A stretch of 64,000 nucleotides of DNA from Massilia sp. Se16.2.3 (GCF_014171595.1 NZ_CP050451.1:4154001-4218000); one strand, 5' to 3'; counted from the first letter of the stretch, positions 18,956-29,737 are shown. The notes: generated by a model not told the origin, from the sequence alone. Numbers and translations: made by a program.

Positions 18956-19351
18956 TCACTCGGCCTTGGCCGCCACCACGCCGCTCGGGTCGGTGGTGCC
19001 ATCGTAATCGATGACGATGGAGATCCGGTCGGTGAACGGAATGCGCTTCTCGTAGGCGAAGCTCAGTTCCGGGGTGTCGCCATCGCGGGTGATCACGACG
19101 TCCTGTCCGCGGACGGCTTCGACGTTGTTGACTTCCGCGTACTTGTCGAAGGTCTTCTGCATGTCGCGCACGGTACCGCCCGCGGCCTTGGCCCGGACGA
19201 TGCCGTCACGCACTGCGCGAAATTCGATATAGGACGGAATGATCTTGATCGCGACCACGGCGAAGGCGGACAGCACCGCCAGCACCAGGATCAAGCCGGT
19301 CAGGGAAATGCCGCGCTGCCTGCTGAATAAAACCTGTTTCGGTTGCTGCAT
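18956..19351 (-). CDS. DUF4845 single-pass membrane protein
   Basis: The 131-residue protein has a pilin-like N-terminus: a basic start, then one hydrophobic segment (GISLTGLILVLAVLSAFAVV, residues ~14-34). A periplasmic domain of ~95 residues follows. Betaproteobacteria commonly place this family between lepB and rnc, as here. Function is unknown. The N-terminus resembles type IV pilin/GspG segments but lacks the F-T-L-x-E cleavage consensus. Confidence 0.85.
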   Translation of the reverse strand: MQQPKQVLFSRQRGISLTGLILVLAVLSAFAVVAIKIIPSYIEFRAVRDGIVRAKAAGGTVRDMQKTFDKYAEVNNVEAVRGQDVVITRDGDTPELSFAYEKRIPFTDRISIVIDYDGTTDPSGVVAAKAE

Positions 19352-19377
19352 CGTTTCTCCTTGGCGAAGCCGGGGCC

Positions 19378-20295
19378 TTACTTGATGCCGCCGATGCGCT
19401 TCGGATCGCCGAAGTTCATCCAGACCAGGAAGGCCTTGCCGACAATGTTTTTATCCGGAACAAAACCCCAGTAACGGCTGTCCGCGCTGTTGTCGCGGTT
19501 GTCACCCATCATGAAATAGTTGCCCTTCGGTACGATACAGGTAAATTTGTCGTAGGAATAGTCGCAGGCCTCGCGGTTCGGGAAATTCTCGACGGCACCC
19601 AGGTCGAAGGGACGGCGCGATTCCGAATTCAGGATACGGTGTTCGGCACCCGGCAGCTTCTCGATGAGCTGCTTGTGGTAGACCGGGCGTTCGTCGTCGA
19701 GGTAGTCGTCCAGCGGCGTGTAGTCGACCGGCTTGCCGTTCACCGTCAGGCGCTTGTTGTCATAGACGATGGTGTCGCCCGGCACGCCGATGACACGCTT
19801 GATGTAATCCTGGCTCATGTCCTTCGGATACTTGAACACCATCACGTCGCCGCGCTGTGGATCGTTGATCTCGATGATCTTCTTGTTGATGATCGGCAAG
19901 CGGATACCGTAGGTGTATTTATTCACCAGGATCAGGTCGCCGATCAGGAGCGTCGGCACCATCGAGCTCGACGGGATCTTGAACGGCTCCCACAGGAAGG
20001 AACGCAGCACGAACACGAGTGCGATGACGGGGAAGAAACTGCCGGAATACTCGATCCAGGTCGGCTGGCGCAGGTTGGCTGCCTCGATGGCCGCGCGATT
20101 CGCGTTATTGTCGACCTTGATGCCGTTTGCCGTCAGCTTGGCATTGCGGGCATCGTATTCGGCCAGCGCCGCATCGGCCGCGGCGCGGCGGCGCCTGGCC
20201 AGTACGAAAACGTCGAGACACCAGATAAGGCCCGTGACCACCATGGCCACGAACAGGATGAGCGCAAAATTCCCCAGGATCGGTTGCAGGTTCAT
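19378..20295 (-). CDS. lepB: signal peptidase I
   Basis: LepB cleaves Sec/Tat signal peptides at the outer face of the inner membrane. Two N-terminal membrane segments (~5-25 and ~80-100) precede the catalytic Ser in [14 protein letters not shown] and the general-base Lys in [11 protein letters not shown]. Late signatures [17 protein letters not shown] are present. At 305 residues it is typical of the beta/gamma type. Its ATG overlaps the lepA stop (ATGA), so lepA-lepB is an operon. Confidence 0.96.
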   Translation of the reverse strand: MNLQPILGNFALILFVAMVVTGLIWCLDVFVLARRRRAAADAALAEYDARNAKLTANGIKVDNNANRAAIEAANLRQPTWIEYSGSFFPVIALVFVLRSFLWEPFKIPSSSMVPTLLIGDLILVNKYTYGIRLPIINKKIIEINDPQRGDVMVFKYPKDMSQDYIKRVIGVPGDTIVYDNKRLTVNGKPVDYTPLDDYLDDERPVYHKQLIEKLPGAEHRILNSESRRPFDLGAVENFPNREACDYSYDKFTCIVPKGNYFMMGDNRDNSADSRYWGFVPDKNIVGKAFLVWMNFGDPKRIGGIK

Positions 20296-22085
20296 TTATC
20301 TTCCACTTGAAGGATGGCGAGGAAGGCTTCCTGTGGAATCTCCACCGAACCAACCTGTTTCATGCGTTTCTTACCGGCTTTTTGTTTCTCAAGCAGTTTC
20401 TTCTTACGGCTGATGTCGCCGCCATAGCACTTGGCCAGCACGTTCTTGCGCAGCGCCTTGACGTTTTCGCGCGAGATGATGGTGGCGCCGATCGCCGCCT
20501 GGATCGCCACGTCGAACATCTGGCGCGGAATCAGTTCGCGCATTTTTGCCGCCACCTGGCGTCCGCGGTAAGGTGCGTTGGCGCGGTGCACGATGATGGC
20601 CAGCGCATCGACCTTCTCGCTGTTGATCAGCATGTCGACTTTCACGACGTCGGCGGCGCGGTTTTCCTTGAACTCGTAGTCCATCGAAGCATAGCCGCGC
20701 GAGGTCGACTTCAGGCGATCGAAGAAGTCGAGCACGATTTCCGCCATCGGGATTTCGTAGTGCAGTTTCACCTGGCGGCCATGGTAGGCCATGTCCATCT
20801 GGACACCACGCTTGCCGTTACACAGCGTCATCACCGAGCCGACATATTCCTGCGGCATGTACAGGTTGACGTCGACGATCGGCTCGCGCACTTCGTTGAT
20901 CTTCGACGGTTCCGGCATCTTCGACGGGTTGTCGACGCGGATGATGGAGCCGTCGCGCATCTCGACTTCGTACACCACGGTCGGGGCCGTCGTGATCAGG
21001 TCCATGTCGAATTCGCGCTCGAGGCGTTCCTGCACGATTTCCATGTGCAGCAGGCCCAGGAAGCCGCAGCGGAAGCCGAAGCCCAGCGCCTGCGACACTT
21101 CCGGCTCGTACATCAGGGCGGCGTCGTTCAGTTTGAGCTTTTCCAGCGAGTCGCGCAGGGCGTCGTACTGGTTCGCTTCCACGGGGAACAGGCCGGCGAA
21201 GACCTGCGGCTGGACTTCCTTGAAGCCCGGCAGCGGCGCGGGTGCCGGACGGTTCGCCAGGGTGACGGTGTCGCCCACCTTGGCGGCGGTCAGTTCCTTG
21301 ATGCCGGCGATGACGAAGCCGACCTGGCCGGCGGAGAGGGTGGGCAGCGAGACAGAACGCGGCGTGAACACGCCGATGTTTTCCACCAGGTTCACCGATT
21401 CGGTGGCCATCAGCAGGATCTTGTCTTTCGGACGCAGCGTGCCGTTCACCACGCGCACCAGCATCACGACGCCGACATACGGGTCGTACCAGGAGTCGAC
21501 GATCAGGGCCTGCAGCGGTGTATCGACGTCGCCCTTCGGCGGTGGCACGCGTTTGATCAGGTCTTCCAGCACGTCTTCCACGCCGAGGCCGGTCTTGGCC
21601 GAGCAGGTGGTCGCTTCCGACGCGTCGATGCCGATGACGTCCTCGATTTCCTTCTTGGCGTTGTCCGGATCGGCGTGCGGCAGGTCGATCTTGTTCAAAA
21701 TCGGCACCACTTCCACGCCCAGGTCGAGCGCGGTGTAGCAGTTGGCGACCGTCTGCGCTTCCACGCCTTGCGACGCGTCGACGACCAGCAGCGCGCCTTC
21801 GCAGGCGGACAGCGAGCGCGAGACTTCATAGCTGAAGTCAACGTGGCCGGGGGTATCGATCAGGTTCAGGTTGTAGGTCTGGCCGTCGCGCGCCTTGTAC
21901 TGCAGGGCCGCGGTCTGCGCCTTGATGGTAATGCCGCGCTCGCGCTCCAGGTCCATCGAGTCGAGCACCTGCGCGTCCATTTCGCGATCCGACAGGCCGC
22001 CGCACAGCTGGATGATGCGGTCGGCCAGGGTCGATTTGCCGTGGTCGATGTGGGCGATGATGGAGAAGTTACGTATGTTGTTCAT
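20292..22085 (-). CDS. lepA: elongation factor 4 (back-translocating GTPase LepA)
   Basis: LepA/EF4 is a ribosome-associated GTPase. G motifs [14 protein letters not shown] and NKID are intact, and the LepA-specific C-terminal domain is present ([20 protein letters not shown]). The open frame extends to a TTG at 22091, but the ATG at 22085 ([16 protein letters not shown]) matches the usual start and gives 597 residues. Confidence 0.96.
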   Translation of the reverse strand: MNNIRNFSIIAHIDHGKSTLADRIIQLCGGLSDREMDAQVLDSMDLERERGITIKAQTAALQYKARDGQTYNLNLIDTPGHVDFSYEVSRSLSACEGALLVVDASQGVEAQTVANCYTALDLGVEVVPILNKIDLPHADPDNAKKEIEDVIGIDASEATTCSAKTGLGVEDVLEDLIKRVPPPKGDVDTPLQALIVDSWYDPYVGVVMLVRVVNGTLRPKDKILLMATESVNLVENIGVFTPRSVSLPTLSAGQVGFVIAGIKELTAAKVGDTVTLANRPAPAPLPGFKEVQPQVFAGLFPVEANQYDALRDSLEKLKLNDAALMYEPEVSQALGFGFRCGFLGLLHMEIVQERLEREFDMDLITTAPTVVYEVEMRDGSIIRVDNPSKMPEPSKINEVREPIVDVNLYMPQEYVGSVMTLCNGKRGVQMDMAYHGRQVKLHYEIPMAEIVLDFFDRLKSTSRGYASMDYEFKENRAADVVKVDMLINSEKVDALAIIVHRANAPYRGRQVAAKMRELIPRQMFDVAIQAAIGATIISRENVKALRKNVLAKCYGGDISRKKKLLEKQKAGKKRMKQVGSVEIPQEAFLAILQVEDK

Positions 22086-22091
22086 TAACAA

Positions 22092-22414
22092 AGCTCAAAA
22101 CCAAAAAGGGGCGAAACCGCCTGCGCAATACGAAAAAGGCGCTTCGTGTGGGGCTGGTCTTCCCCAGGCGAGCGCCTTCGATGCATCAAAGCTCAACGTG
22201 TAAGCCCATGTACCAGGGACCAACGCTTTTCCAAACCAGGCATTTTACCGGATTTCAGGTTAGAAAGCCCGGATTATGAGGGAGGGGTGGCCGGCTGCGG
22301 CTGTTTTGTGCCCGAGGGTGGGTTTTGCGAGGGAATAAACCAGAGGACGCAGGGTGGGCACGGGGCGGCTCGGCGGCCACGCCCACCCTGGAGCGGATTG
22401 ACGCGTCGTCTATC
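22092..22414. other. intergenic region between lepA and the glutaredoxin-like gene
   Basis: This 323-bp stretch has no gene. Its lepA-proximal part holds the hairpin terminator listed separately, which leaves about 40 bp between terminator and lepA start for a promoter. The remainder (22180-22414) shows nothing recognisable. Confidence 0.5.
22132..22178 (-). terminator. intrinsic terminator of the degQ-glutaredoxin genes
   Basis: On the minus strand AAGGCGCT (22178-22171) pairs with AGCGCCTT (22143-22136), and an inner stem of five G/C pairs strengthens it. The outer stem runs straight into TTTTTCG. Confidence 0.65.
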
Positions 22415-22681
22415 CTACGCGGGGATGCCCGCGAGATAGTTGCGCACTGCCGCCTCGTCGAGGAAGTAATGGCACAGCTCGGGCTCGTCGAGCCGGCCGT
22501 ACAGCACCGGCACCAGCTCGTCGAAGCGTTCGACCAGGGCCGGGTCGGCATCGACATCGATCACGTCGACCTGGAACGCTGCCCCTGTTGGCGCGAGCGC
22601 CTGCAGGGCGGCGAGCATGTCCTCGCACAGGTGGCAGTAGCTGCGCGAGTACAGGGTAAATGGCGGCACCGGCCGGGTCAC
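22415..22681 (-). CDS. glutaredoxin-family (DUF836) thiol protein
   Basis: This 88-residue thioredoxin-fold protein has the redox motif CHLC in LYSRSYCHLCEDMLAAL and the cis-Pro region ELVPVLYGR. It overlaps the stop of the DegQ-type protease gene by four bases and is probably cotranslated with it. The family is small and uncharacterised; a thiol-disulphide role is inferred from CxxC. Confidence 0.85.
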   Translation of the reverse strand: MTRPVPPFTLYSRSYCHLCEDMLAALQALAPTGAAFQVDVIDVDADPALVERFDELVPVLYGRLDEPELCHYFLDEAAVRNYLAGIPA

Positions 22682-24156
22682 TTCGCTGCCGCCGGCTTCA
22701 CGACCAGGTACTGGGTCGCGTTATCGCGCCGCACCAGCACGGCAACGCTCTTCTTCGGATCGAGTTTGGACGCCAGCGCATTGAACTGGGCCGTATCCTT
22801 GATCTCGACATTGTTCATCTGCAGGATCAGGTCGCCGGCACGGATGCCCGCCGTGGCCGCCCTGCCCTCGGACGACTCGACCATGACGCCGCCCTCGATG
22901 CGCAGCTGGCGGCGCTGCTCCGGCGTCAGGTTCGACACATGCAGGCCCAGCGCATTCGGCGCGCCACCAGGCACGGCCTTGTTCGGCTGCGGCTTGGCGG
23001 CGGCCGCCTTTTTCTTCCTCGAGCTCGACGATCGTCACCGGCACGTCGAGCTGGGCGCCGCGGCGCCAGACGGTGACGGTCGCGCGGGTGCCGACCTTCG
23101 TCGCCCCGACCAGGCGCGGCAGGTCGCGGGTGGTGTCGATCGGCTGGCCATTGAAGCGCAGGATGATATCGCCGACGCGGATGCCGCCCTTCTCGACCGG
23201 CCCGCCCGGCTCGACCATCGACACTTCCGCCCCCCGCGCGCCTTGCCCAGGCCCAGCGACTCGGCAACGTCGCGCGTGACTTCGCTGATCTGCACGCCCA
23301 GGCGGCCACGGGTGACGTGGCCCGTCTTCTTGAGCTGGTCGGCCACGCGCATCACCTCGTCGATCGGAACGGCGAACGAGATGCCGTTGTAGGCACCCGA
23401 CAGGGTCGCGATCTGCGAGTTGATGCCGATGACTTCGCCGCGCATGTTAATGAGCGGACCGCCCGAGTTGCCGGGATTGACGGCGACGTCGCTCTGGATG
23501 AGCGGCAGGTATTCGCCCGTATCGCGCGACTTGGCCGAGATGATGCCGGCCGTCACGGTATTGTCGAGGTTGAACGGAGAACCGATCGCGATCACCCACT
23601 CGCCGACACGGATCTTGCTCGAGTCGCCGGTGCGCAGGTAAGGCAAATTGGACGCGCTTACTTTCAGCAGGGCGACGTCGGAACGGCGGTCGGAGCCGAG
23701 CACCTTGGCCTTGAACTCGCGGCGGTCGGTCAGGGTGACGGTCACTTCGTCGGCGCCTTCGACCACGTGGGCGTTGGTGAGCACATAGCCGTCGTCGGAA
23801 ATGATGAAGCCGGAACCGACGCCGCGCTGGACCTCTTCTTCCTGCTGCTGCGGCTGGGGCGAGCGCCGGCGCGGAATCGGCTGGCCGAAGAAGCGGCGCA
23901 GGAATTCCTGCATCTCTTCCTCGCCCGGACCGCCCTGCCCGAGGCGCACCTTTTCGGTGGTGCGGATGTTGACGACGGCCGGCCCGGCCTTGTCGATCAG
24001 GTCGGAGAAATCGGGCAGGCCGGTCACGACCGGGGTTGGCACGGGTGCCGCCGCCAGCGCCGGGGCCGGCAGGGACAGGCCCGGGGATACACCGGCACAC
24101 GCCGACAACAGGGCCGACAACACTACGCTCGCAGTTTTGCTTGTCATGGGAGTCAA
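22678..24156 (-). CDS. degQ: DegQ/MucD-type periplasmic serine protease, two frame breaks
   Basis: Three adjoining frames make one Do-family protease: signal peptide, trypsin-like domain and two PDZ domains. The triad is visible as TNAHVVEG (His), SDVALLKV (Asp) and NPGNSGGPL (Ser). PDZ1 begins GRLGVQISEV, PDZ2 around ALGLHVSNLTPEQRRQL. The frame shifts in the C-run at 23230-23235 after LGLGKARG, and again near 23008-23015 (ctttttcttcc) after VTIVELEE. Both are homopolymer-rich spots, and correcting them restores continuous PDZ sequence. It is the third conserved member of the rpoE-rseA cluster and probably degrades misfolded envelope proteins. DegP versus MucD naming is uncertain. Confidence 0.88.
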
Positions 24157-24447
24157 GAGTCAGGGACGGGAATTGACGTTATGGTAAGCCAAAAACCGCC
24201 CGCTTGTCGCGCAGGCCGCTGGGATGGCGCGATGGATTGAATGAGCCTGCCGGATCCGAAGGGAGGGCAGCAGCCCAGCCGGCGGAGCCAGCCGCGCCTG
24301 CACAGGGCGGAGAGCACGGGCAAGGGCGAGAAATGCGCGAAACGCGCAGGGATGGGGAGACGTGGTCTCCGCATCGGCGCGCGGCGGTGCGCATCGATGC
24401 GGAGCGAAGGCGCGCGGGGCGGCAATCCGCGGCGCCGGACGCGCGAG

Positions 24448-24780
24448 TCAGGACGCCTGAGTCAGGACGATGGCGACGATGCGGACCAGGGCCGCCGGCG
24501 CGCCAAGCTCGGCCTCGAGGCTGCCGGCGCGCTGGCCGTGCAAGGGCTCGGCGGCAAGGCGCGCAGCCAGGCGTTCGGAAAAGCCGGGGGAAAGGTCGAT
24601 CGACGCTTGCGCGCGCAGCGTATCGCCGATCCGGTGGTACACTTCCCACGCTTGCTGACCGTCATCGGTGCGCAGGGCAAGGGAAGCCAGTTCGAGGTCT
24701 TCCTTCGGCAAGGCGCCGTCGGCAAGAGCTGAAATGTGCTCGCGATTCTTTTTCTTGGTGTCCATCGGTGGTTCCATCAC
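24448..24780 (-). CDS. rseA: RseA-like anti-sigma-E factor, short form
   Basis: The N-terminal region reads TKKKNREHISALADGALPKE, then DDGQQAWEVYHRIGDTLR, the RseA cytoplasmic domain that holds RpoE. The frame stops at 110 residues. No full transmembrane helix or periplasmic domain is visible, only a moderately hydrophobic end (APAALVRIVAIVLTQAS). Classical RseA has a membrane segment cleaved by DegS/RseP. No rseB follows: the next gene, ~290 bp on, is the protease. The protein may be naturally short or truncated by another base error; a duplicated gagtcaggac lies at the 3' end. Confidence 0.8.
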   Translation of the reverse strand: MMEPPMDTKKKNREHISALADGALPKEDLELASLALRTDDGQQAWEVYHRIGDTLRAQASIDLSPGFSERLAARLAAEPLHGQRAGSLEAELGAPAALVRIVAIVLTQAS

Positions 24781-24932
24781 GGTAGCCGTGTGATCAAATA
24801 TGCCCTGGTTTTAGAACGCCGACCATTCTTCCGCAGCTTGCAGCCGTCTCGCCCCCCCGCGGAGCGATATGTGATTGACGGCGTGCTTGCCGTGGAGCTG
24901 CTGTCAGGCGCTCTCAATGCGATCATCGCTAC

Positions 24933-25535
24933 CTACCGACGTTTGTCACCCGGAAAATCGAGCAAAGGCTTCAATTTTTCTGCAATGACTTCGCGTGCGC
25001 GAAAAATCCTGCTGCGCACCGTGCCGATCGGGCACGCCATCACTTCGGAGATTTCCTCGTAGCTCAAACCCTCAATTTCTCGCAATACAATCGCTGTCCG
25101 CAATTCCAGCGGTAGCGCTTCCATCGCGGCATTGACCGTATACGCGATCTGCTTGCTTGCCAACACCGACTCAGGTGTATTAATGTCGCGCAAGCTGTCC
25201 GCATCGTCAAACGCTTCAGCACGTTCCGTATCTGCCTCGGTAGAGGTCGGTGCGCGCCTGCCCTGTGTGACGAGAAAATTCTTGGCTGTATTGATTCCAA
25301 TTCGATACAGCCACGTGTAAAACGCCGATTCGCCGCGGAAGTGGCGCAATGCCCGGAATGCCTTGATAAAGGTTTCCTGCACCACGTCTTCGGCTTCGGC
25401 AGGGTCGTGCACGAGGCGCGACACCAGGCGCATCAGCCTGCGCTGATACTTTGCCACCAGTAGATCGAACGCCCGCCGGTCACCGGCCTGGACGCGTTCA
25501 ACCAGCAGTTGATCACCCTCGCGTTCTGTCGTCAC
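24933..25535 (-). CDS. rpoE: RNA polymerase sigma-E factor
   Basis: This ECF sigma factor has region 2 with RLVHDPAEAEDVVQETFIKA and region 4 with LREIEGLSYEEISEVMACPI and GTVRSRIFRAR. A GTG at 25535 gives 200 residues, the usual RpoE length, and the start sequence TTEREGDQLLVERVQAGDRR. A TTG at 25580 would add 15 residues. It controls the envelope stress regulon together with rseA and the DegQ-type protease downstream. Confidence 0.94.
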   Translation of the reverse strand: MTTEREGDQLLVERVQAGDRRAFDLLVAKYQRRLMRLVSRLVHDPAEAEDVVQETFIKAFRALRHFRGESAFYTWLYRIGINTAKNFLVTQGRRAPTSTEADTERAEAFDDADSLRDINTPESVLASKQIAYTVNAAMEALPLELRTAIVLREIEGLSYEEISEVMACPIGTVRSRIFRAREVIAEKLKPLLDFPGDKRR

Positions 25536-25730
25536 TGACCGTGTCCCGTTAACCGCAGCAGACCTTGGGGACTCGGACAACCCGCCCTGCGTCGGATATT
25601 CAGGAGCCAGACCTGGCGATGCGCGCCGTTTTTATTCTGACTGGCGGGCTCTGTGCCCACACCCAAACTCCTCCCGCTCGCTGGTTTCCCGAGGTGCCCC
25701 TTGTCTAAGAGTTGGCCGGCTGCAATAAGT

Positions 25731-26216
25731 TCAAAGTATTTCGTTCGTCGTTGCCTCAGGCCCAAGGCGCCCGCACAAGGTGCCCACCGCGACCCGCAAG
25801 GCCTGAAAATCGCCCGCCGCCAGGCTGTCGCGCAGGACCGGCACCACCCGCGTGCCACCGTGCCCATCGCCCAGCCGGAGCAACATCAGGCGCGGCCAGA
25901 CCAGCGTTCCGGGCAAGAGCGTGACGACGATGCCATCGGGCGCCACCGGATCGGCTCCCATCTCCTGTTGTACCGTCAGGCGCATCGCACCGGTTCCAGA
26001 TACATCAATCTGGTGCGGCTTTGTCGCGCTAACGCATCCGTACAGCAAGAACGACGCTGCAAGCAGGAAAAAGGCCGCGCACAAGCCGGGGTAAGCGATG
26101 CGCGAAAGCATCGCCGGCACGGCCACCGCGCAGGCGAACTGCAGGAGCGCGAACAGGCCGAGGCAGGCGCGCAGCTGGCGCGACGGTGCCACGTGCACGG
26201 ACACGGCGATGGACAT
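25731..26216 (-). CDS. small inner-membrane protein, YgfX-like
   Basis: The 161-residue protein has two hydrophobic segments early on (~18-36 and ~42-60, LCAAFFLLAASFLLYGCVS). A ~100-residue soluble domain follows (VVTLLPGTLVWPRLMLLRL, RVVPVLRDSLAAGDF). Layout and position between fabF and rpoE resemble the YgfX/CptA-like proteins of betaproteobacteria. Homology by eye is suggestive, not proven. Confidence 0.65.
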   Translation of the reverse strand: MSIAVSVHVAPSRQLRACLGLFALLQFACAVAVPAMLSRIAYPGLCAAFFLLAASFLLYGCVSATKPHQIDVSGTGAMRLTVQQEMGADPVAPDGIVVTLLPGTLVWPRLMLLRLGDGHGGTRVVPVLRDSLAAGDFQALRVAVGTLCGRLGPEATTNEIL

Positions 26217-26280
26217 GAATGAAGGAAATACGGAAGGAAATGCGGAACGCCTGCCGGCGCGCGGGCTGCGGCAGGGTCAG

Positions 26281-26310
26281 GCGCCCACTCCCTTTGACAG
26301 GAGCGGGCGC
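26281..26310 (-). terminator. possible terminator hairpin after fabF
   Basis: GCGCCC-A-CTCC (from 26281) pairs with GGAG-C-GGGCGC (to 26310) with one mismatch and a short loop. No T-run follows, so it may need Rho or only mark the 3' end of the fab operon. Confidence 0.35.
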
Positions 26311-26317
26311 GGCAGGT

Positions 26318-27565
26318 TCAAACCTTGGAGAAGATCAGGGTACCGTTGGTACCGCCGAAGCCGAAGGAGTTCTTCACGGCGTAGTCGATGCGCATGTCGC
26401 GGGCGGTGTTCGCCACGAAATCGAGATCGCAGGCCGGATCCTGGTTGAAGAGGTTGATGGTCGGCGGCGAGACCTGGTTCTTGATCGCCAGCACCGTGAA
26501 CACCGACTCGAGGCCGCCGGCGCCGCCCAGCAGGTGGCCGGTCATCGACTTGGTCGAGTTGACGGCCAGTTTGCCGGCGTGGTCGCCGAAGGTCCGCTTG
26601 ATGCCCTGCACTTCAGCCAGGTCGCCCAGTGGCGTCGAGGTACCGTGCGCGTTCACGTAGTTGACCTGGTCCGGATTGATGCCGGCATTGGCCATCGCCG
26701 AGACCATGCAACGGCTTGCGCCGCTGCCGTCTTCCATCGGCGCCGTGATGTGATTGGCATCGGCACTCATGCCGAAACCGACCAGCTCGGCGTAGATCTT
26801 CGCGCCGCGCGCCTTGGCATGCTCGTACTCTTCCAGCACCATGACACCGGCACCCTCGCCCAGCACGAAGCCGTCGCGGTCGCGGTCCCAGGGACGCGAG
26901 GCCGTTGCCGGATCTTCATTGCGCGACGACAGCGCACGTGCCGAGGCGAAACCGCCCAGGCCCAGCGGCGAAATGGTCGACTCGGCACCGCCAGCGATCA
27001 TCACGTCGGCATCGCCGTATTCGATCAGGCGGCCGGCAGCGCCGATGCAGTGCAGGCCGGTGGTGCAGGCGGTGACGATGGCCAGGTTGGGACCACGCAG
27101 CCCGAACTTGATCGAGAGGTCGCCCGAGATCATGTTGATGATCGACGCCGGCACGAAGAACGGGGAAATACGGCGCGGACCGCGCTTGTCGTACTCGTCC
27201 TTCTGTTCCTCGATCCGCGGCAAGCCGCCAATCCCGGATCCGACCATCACGCCGATACGGTCGCGGTTTTCATCGGTCACTTCCAGGCCGGAGTCCTGCA
27301 GTGCCTCGATGCCTGCCGCCATGCCGAAATGGATAAACGTATCCATGTTACGGGCTTCCTTGGCGGGAATGACATCCTCGATGTTAAAGCCCTTGACCTC
27401 GCCCGCGAAGCGGGTCGAGAACGGCTCGGCATCGAACTTGGTGATATTGGCAATGCCCGACTTGCCGGCCAGCGCCGCGCTCCACGCATCGGCAATGTTA
27501 TTGCCGATGGGTGAAACGCAGCCCAGTCCGGTAATGACGACGCGGCGGTTGCGTGAACGGCTCAA
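26318..27565 (-). CDS. fabF: beta-ketoacyl-ACP synthase II
   Basis: FabF elongates acyl-ACP with malonyl-ACP. The Cys-His-His triad is present: [13 protein letters not shown] (Cys), [11 protein letters not shown] (His) and [13 protein letters not shown] (Lys/His). The N-terminus [16 protein letters not shown] and length (415) are normal. It follows acpP by 27 bp and ends the fab cluster. Confidence 0.96.
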   Translation of the reverse strand: MSRSRNRRVVITGLGCVSPIGNNIADAWSAALAGKSGIANITKFDAEPFSTRFAGEVKGFNIEDVIPAKEARNMDTFIHFGMAAGIEALQDSGLEVTDENRDRIGVMVGSGIGGLPRIEEQKDEYDKRGPRRISPFFVPASIINMISGDLSIKFGLRGPNLAIVTACTTGLHCIGAAGRLIEYGDADVMIAGGAESTISPLGLGGFASARALSSRNEDPATASRPWDRDRDGFVLGEGAGVMVLEEYEHAKARGAKIYAELVGFGMSADANHITAPMEDGSGASRCMVSAMANAGINPDQVNYVNAHGTSTPLGDLAEVQGIKRTFGDHAGKLAVNSTKSMTGHLLGGAGGLESVFTVLAIKNQVSPPTINLFNQDPACDLDFVANTARDMRIDYAVKNSFGFGGTNGTLIFSKV

Positions 27566-27592
27566 GCGATTCTCCCGAAAACGAAAGTCAGC

Positions 27593-27832
27593 TTAGGCCT
27601 TGACGTGCGCCGTGGCGTAGTCGATAGCCTGCTTGACGGTGGTGATTTTCTCGGCCTGCTCGTCAGGGATTTCCATTTCGAACTCGTCTTCCAGGGCCAT
27701 CACCAGTTCGACGGTGTCCAGGGAATCGGCGCCGAGGTCGTCAACGAACGAGGACTCGATTTTGATGTCGGCTTCTGCAACACCCAGTTGCTCAGCGACG
27801 ATTTTTTTAACGCGTTGTTCGATATCCGACAT
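27593..27832 (-). CDS. acpP: acyl carrier protein
   Basis: This acidic 79-residue protein carries the phosphopantetheine site Ser in [18 protein letters not shown]. It lies between fabG and fabF as usual and is the substrate of the AcpS encoded at 14.7 kb. Confidence 0.97.
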   Translation of the reverse strand: MSDIEQRVKKIVAEQLGVAEADIKIESSFVDDLGADSLDTVELVMALEDEFEMEIPDEQAEKITTVKQAIDYATAHVKA

Positions 27833-28023
27833 GTTATGGCTCCATTAGGTATGTGTTGCGGAAAGTGCGCGCATTTTATCAGGTTTGCGCGCTGAAAAAC
27901 TATTTTCGGCGTCTGACGCTAATTCAGCCGAAACGTCTGTTAAAAGATGAGATTCCACCGGGAACGGATGACCTTATTCTACGATCATACCCGTCCTGTC
28001 AGCGCACCCATCAATTCACAGGT

Positions 28024-28761
28024 TTAATTCATGTACATGCCGCCGTTCACGTGCAGCGTGGTACCGGTGACATAAGCGGCCGTCGGGCCGGCCAGGAAGG
28101 CGACCGCATGGGCGATATCCTCGGGCTGGCCAAGGCGGCCCAGCGGAATCTGGGTCAGCAGCGCTTCGTGCTGGCCTTCGCCCAGGCCTTTGGTCATGTC
28201 GGTATCGATGAAGCCCGGAGCGACGCAGTTGACGGTGATGTTGCGGCTGCCGATCTCGCGTGCCAGCGCACGGGTCATGCCGGCCACGCCGGCCTTGGCG
28301 GCGGCATAGTTCATCTGGCCCGGGTTGCCGGACGATCCCACCACCGAGGTGATGTTGATGATGCGGCCATGTTTGGCCTTCATCATGCCGCGCAGCACCG
28401 CGCGCGACAGGCGGCCGACGGCCGTGAGGTTGGTCGCAATGACGCTGTCCCACTCCTCGTCCTTCATGCGCATGGCCAGGTTGTCCTGGGTGATGCCGGC
28501 ATTGTTGACCAGGATCGAGACGCTGCCGAAAGTCTTTTGCACTTCGTCGATCAGGGCCGTGCAGCGTGCCGCGTCGGTCACGTCGAGGACCAGGCCCTGC
28601 CCGCCGAATTCGGCCAGGTAGGCGCCGATGGCTTCGGCGCCGGCGGCGCTGGTGGCGGTGCCGACGACCTTGGCGCCCTGGCGGGCCAGTTCGAGTGCGA
28701 TGGCCTTGCCGATGCCGCGCGAGGCTCCGGTGACGAGGGCGACTTGGTTCTGCAGATTCAT
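28024..28761 (-). CDS. fabG: 3-oxoacyl-ACP reductase
   Basis: This short-chain dehydrogenase performs the first reduction of fatty-acid elongation with NADPH. The nucleotide motif VTGASRGIGKAIALELARQG, NNAGIT and the catalytic Ser-Tyr-Lys (SVVGSSG, MNYAAAKAG) are intact. ATG 28761 follows an aggaat ribosome site. Length is 245 residues. Confidence 0.96.
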   Translation of the reverse strand: MNLQNQVALVTGASRGIGKAIALELARQGAKVVGTATSAAGAEAIGAYLAEFGGQGLVLDVTDAARCTALIDEVQKTFGSVSILVNNAGITQDNLAMRMKDEEWDSVIATNLTAVGRLSRAVLRGMMKAKHGRIINITSVVGSSGNPGQMNYAAAKAGVAGMTRALAREIGSRNITVNCVAPGFIDTDMTKGLGEGQHEALLTQIPLGRLGQPEDIAHAVAFLAGPTAAYVTGTTLHVNGGMYMN

Positions 28762-28798
28762 GTGATTCCTGTTCTTAACGATGACAACGGGTGGCGCT

Positions 28799-29737
28799 TC
28801 ACGCGCCCTTGATGCTTTCAAGCACGCGTTCGAGCGAGGCCTGGTCGACCAGCGCGTCGCCCATCAAGACCGGATCGATCCGCTTGGCCATGCCGATCAG
28901 CGTCTTGCTCGGGGCGCATTCGATGGTGTGCGTGATCCCGGCGGCGGCCATTTTCTGCATGATCTCGACCCAGCGTACGGGGCCGGCGGCCTGGCGCACC
29001 AGGGCGTCCTTGATCGCTTCCGGGTCGGTGGCGATGGCGACATCGACATTGTTGATCAAATCGATGCGTGGCGCATGGAATTCCAGTTTTGCCATGTAGT
29101 CGCGCAGGCGGTCGGAAGCAGGTTTCAACAGCGAGGAGTGGAAGGGCGCCGACACCGGCAGTTTCATGGCACGCTTGGCGCCCTTCGATTTCGCCAGTTC
29201 GCAGGCACGGTCGATCGCGCCCAGGTGGCCGGCGATCACGGTCTGGGTCGGCTCGTTGAAGTTCACGGCTTCCAGCACCTCGCCCTGCGCTACCTCCTGG
29301 CACAGCGCGCGCACCGCGTCGGCATCGATGCCGAGCACGACGGCCATGCCGCCCTGCCCGACCGGTACCGCTTCCTGCATCGCCTGGGCGCGGAAGCGCA
29401 CCAGCGGCACGGCATCCTTGAAGTCGATCACGCCGGCGGCGACCAGGGCCGAGTATTCGCCCAGGCTGTGGCCCGCCACCATGTTCGGGGTCGGACCGCC
29501 AGCGGCGATCCAGGCACGGTACACGGCCACGGCCGCGGTCAGCATCACGGGCTGGGTATTGGTGGTGAGGTCGAGTTCTTCCTTCGGGCCTTCGGCGATC
29601 AGGCGGCCCAGGTCCATGCCCAGGGCGTCGGATGCTTCGCGCACGGTCTGCTCCACGACCGGGTTGCCGGCGAAGCCGTTCAGCATGCCAACCGCTTGCG
29701 CGCCCTGGCCGGTAAACAGGAATGCGAATTTGCTCAT
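28799..29737 (-). CDS. fabD: malonyl-CoA:ACP transacylase
   Basis: FabD loads malonyl groups onto ACP. The oxyanion motif FTGQGAQAVGM and active-site Ser in VAGHSLGEYSALVAAGV are present, with the late His region APFHSSLLKPA. ATG 29737 follows an aaggaaaa ribosome site; the open frame upstream of it is not needed. It has 312 residues and lies between fabH and fabG. Confidence 0.96.
   Translation of the reverse strand: MSKFAFLFTGQGAQAVGMLNGFAGNPVVEQTVREASDALGMDLGRLIAEGPKEELDLTTNTQPVMLTAAVAVYRAWIAAGGPTPNMVAGHSLGEYSALVAAGVIDFKDAVPLVRFRAQAMQEAVPVGQGGMAVVLGIDADAVRALCQEVAQGEVLEAVNFNEPTQTVIAGHLGAIDRACELAKSKGAKRAMKLPVSAPFHSSLLKPASDRLRDYMAKLEFHAPRIDLINNVDVAIATDPEAIKDALVRQAAGPVRWVEIMQKMAAAGITHTIECAPSKTLIGMAKRIDPVLMGDALVDQASLERVLESIKGA

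Noticed and set aside
20307..22088. 593-codon plus-strand open frame opposite lepA
   Set aside because: It mirrors the lepA frame over its whole length and lacks a ribosome site.
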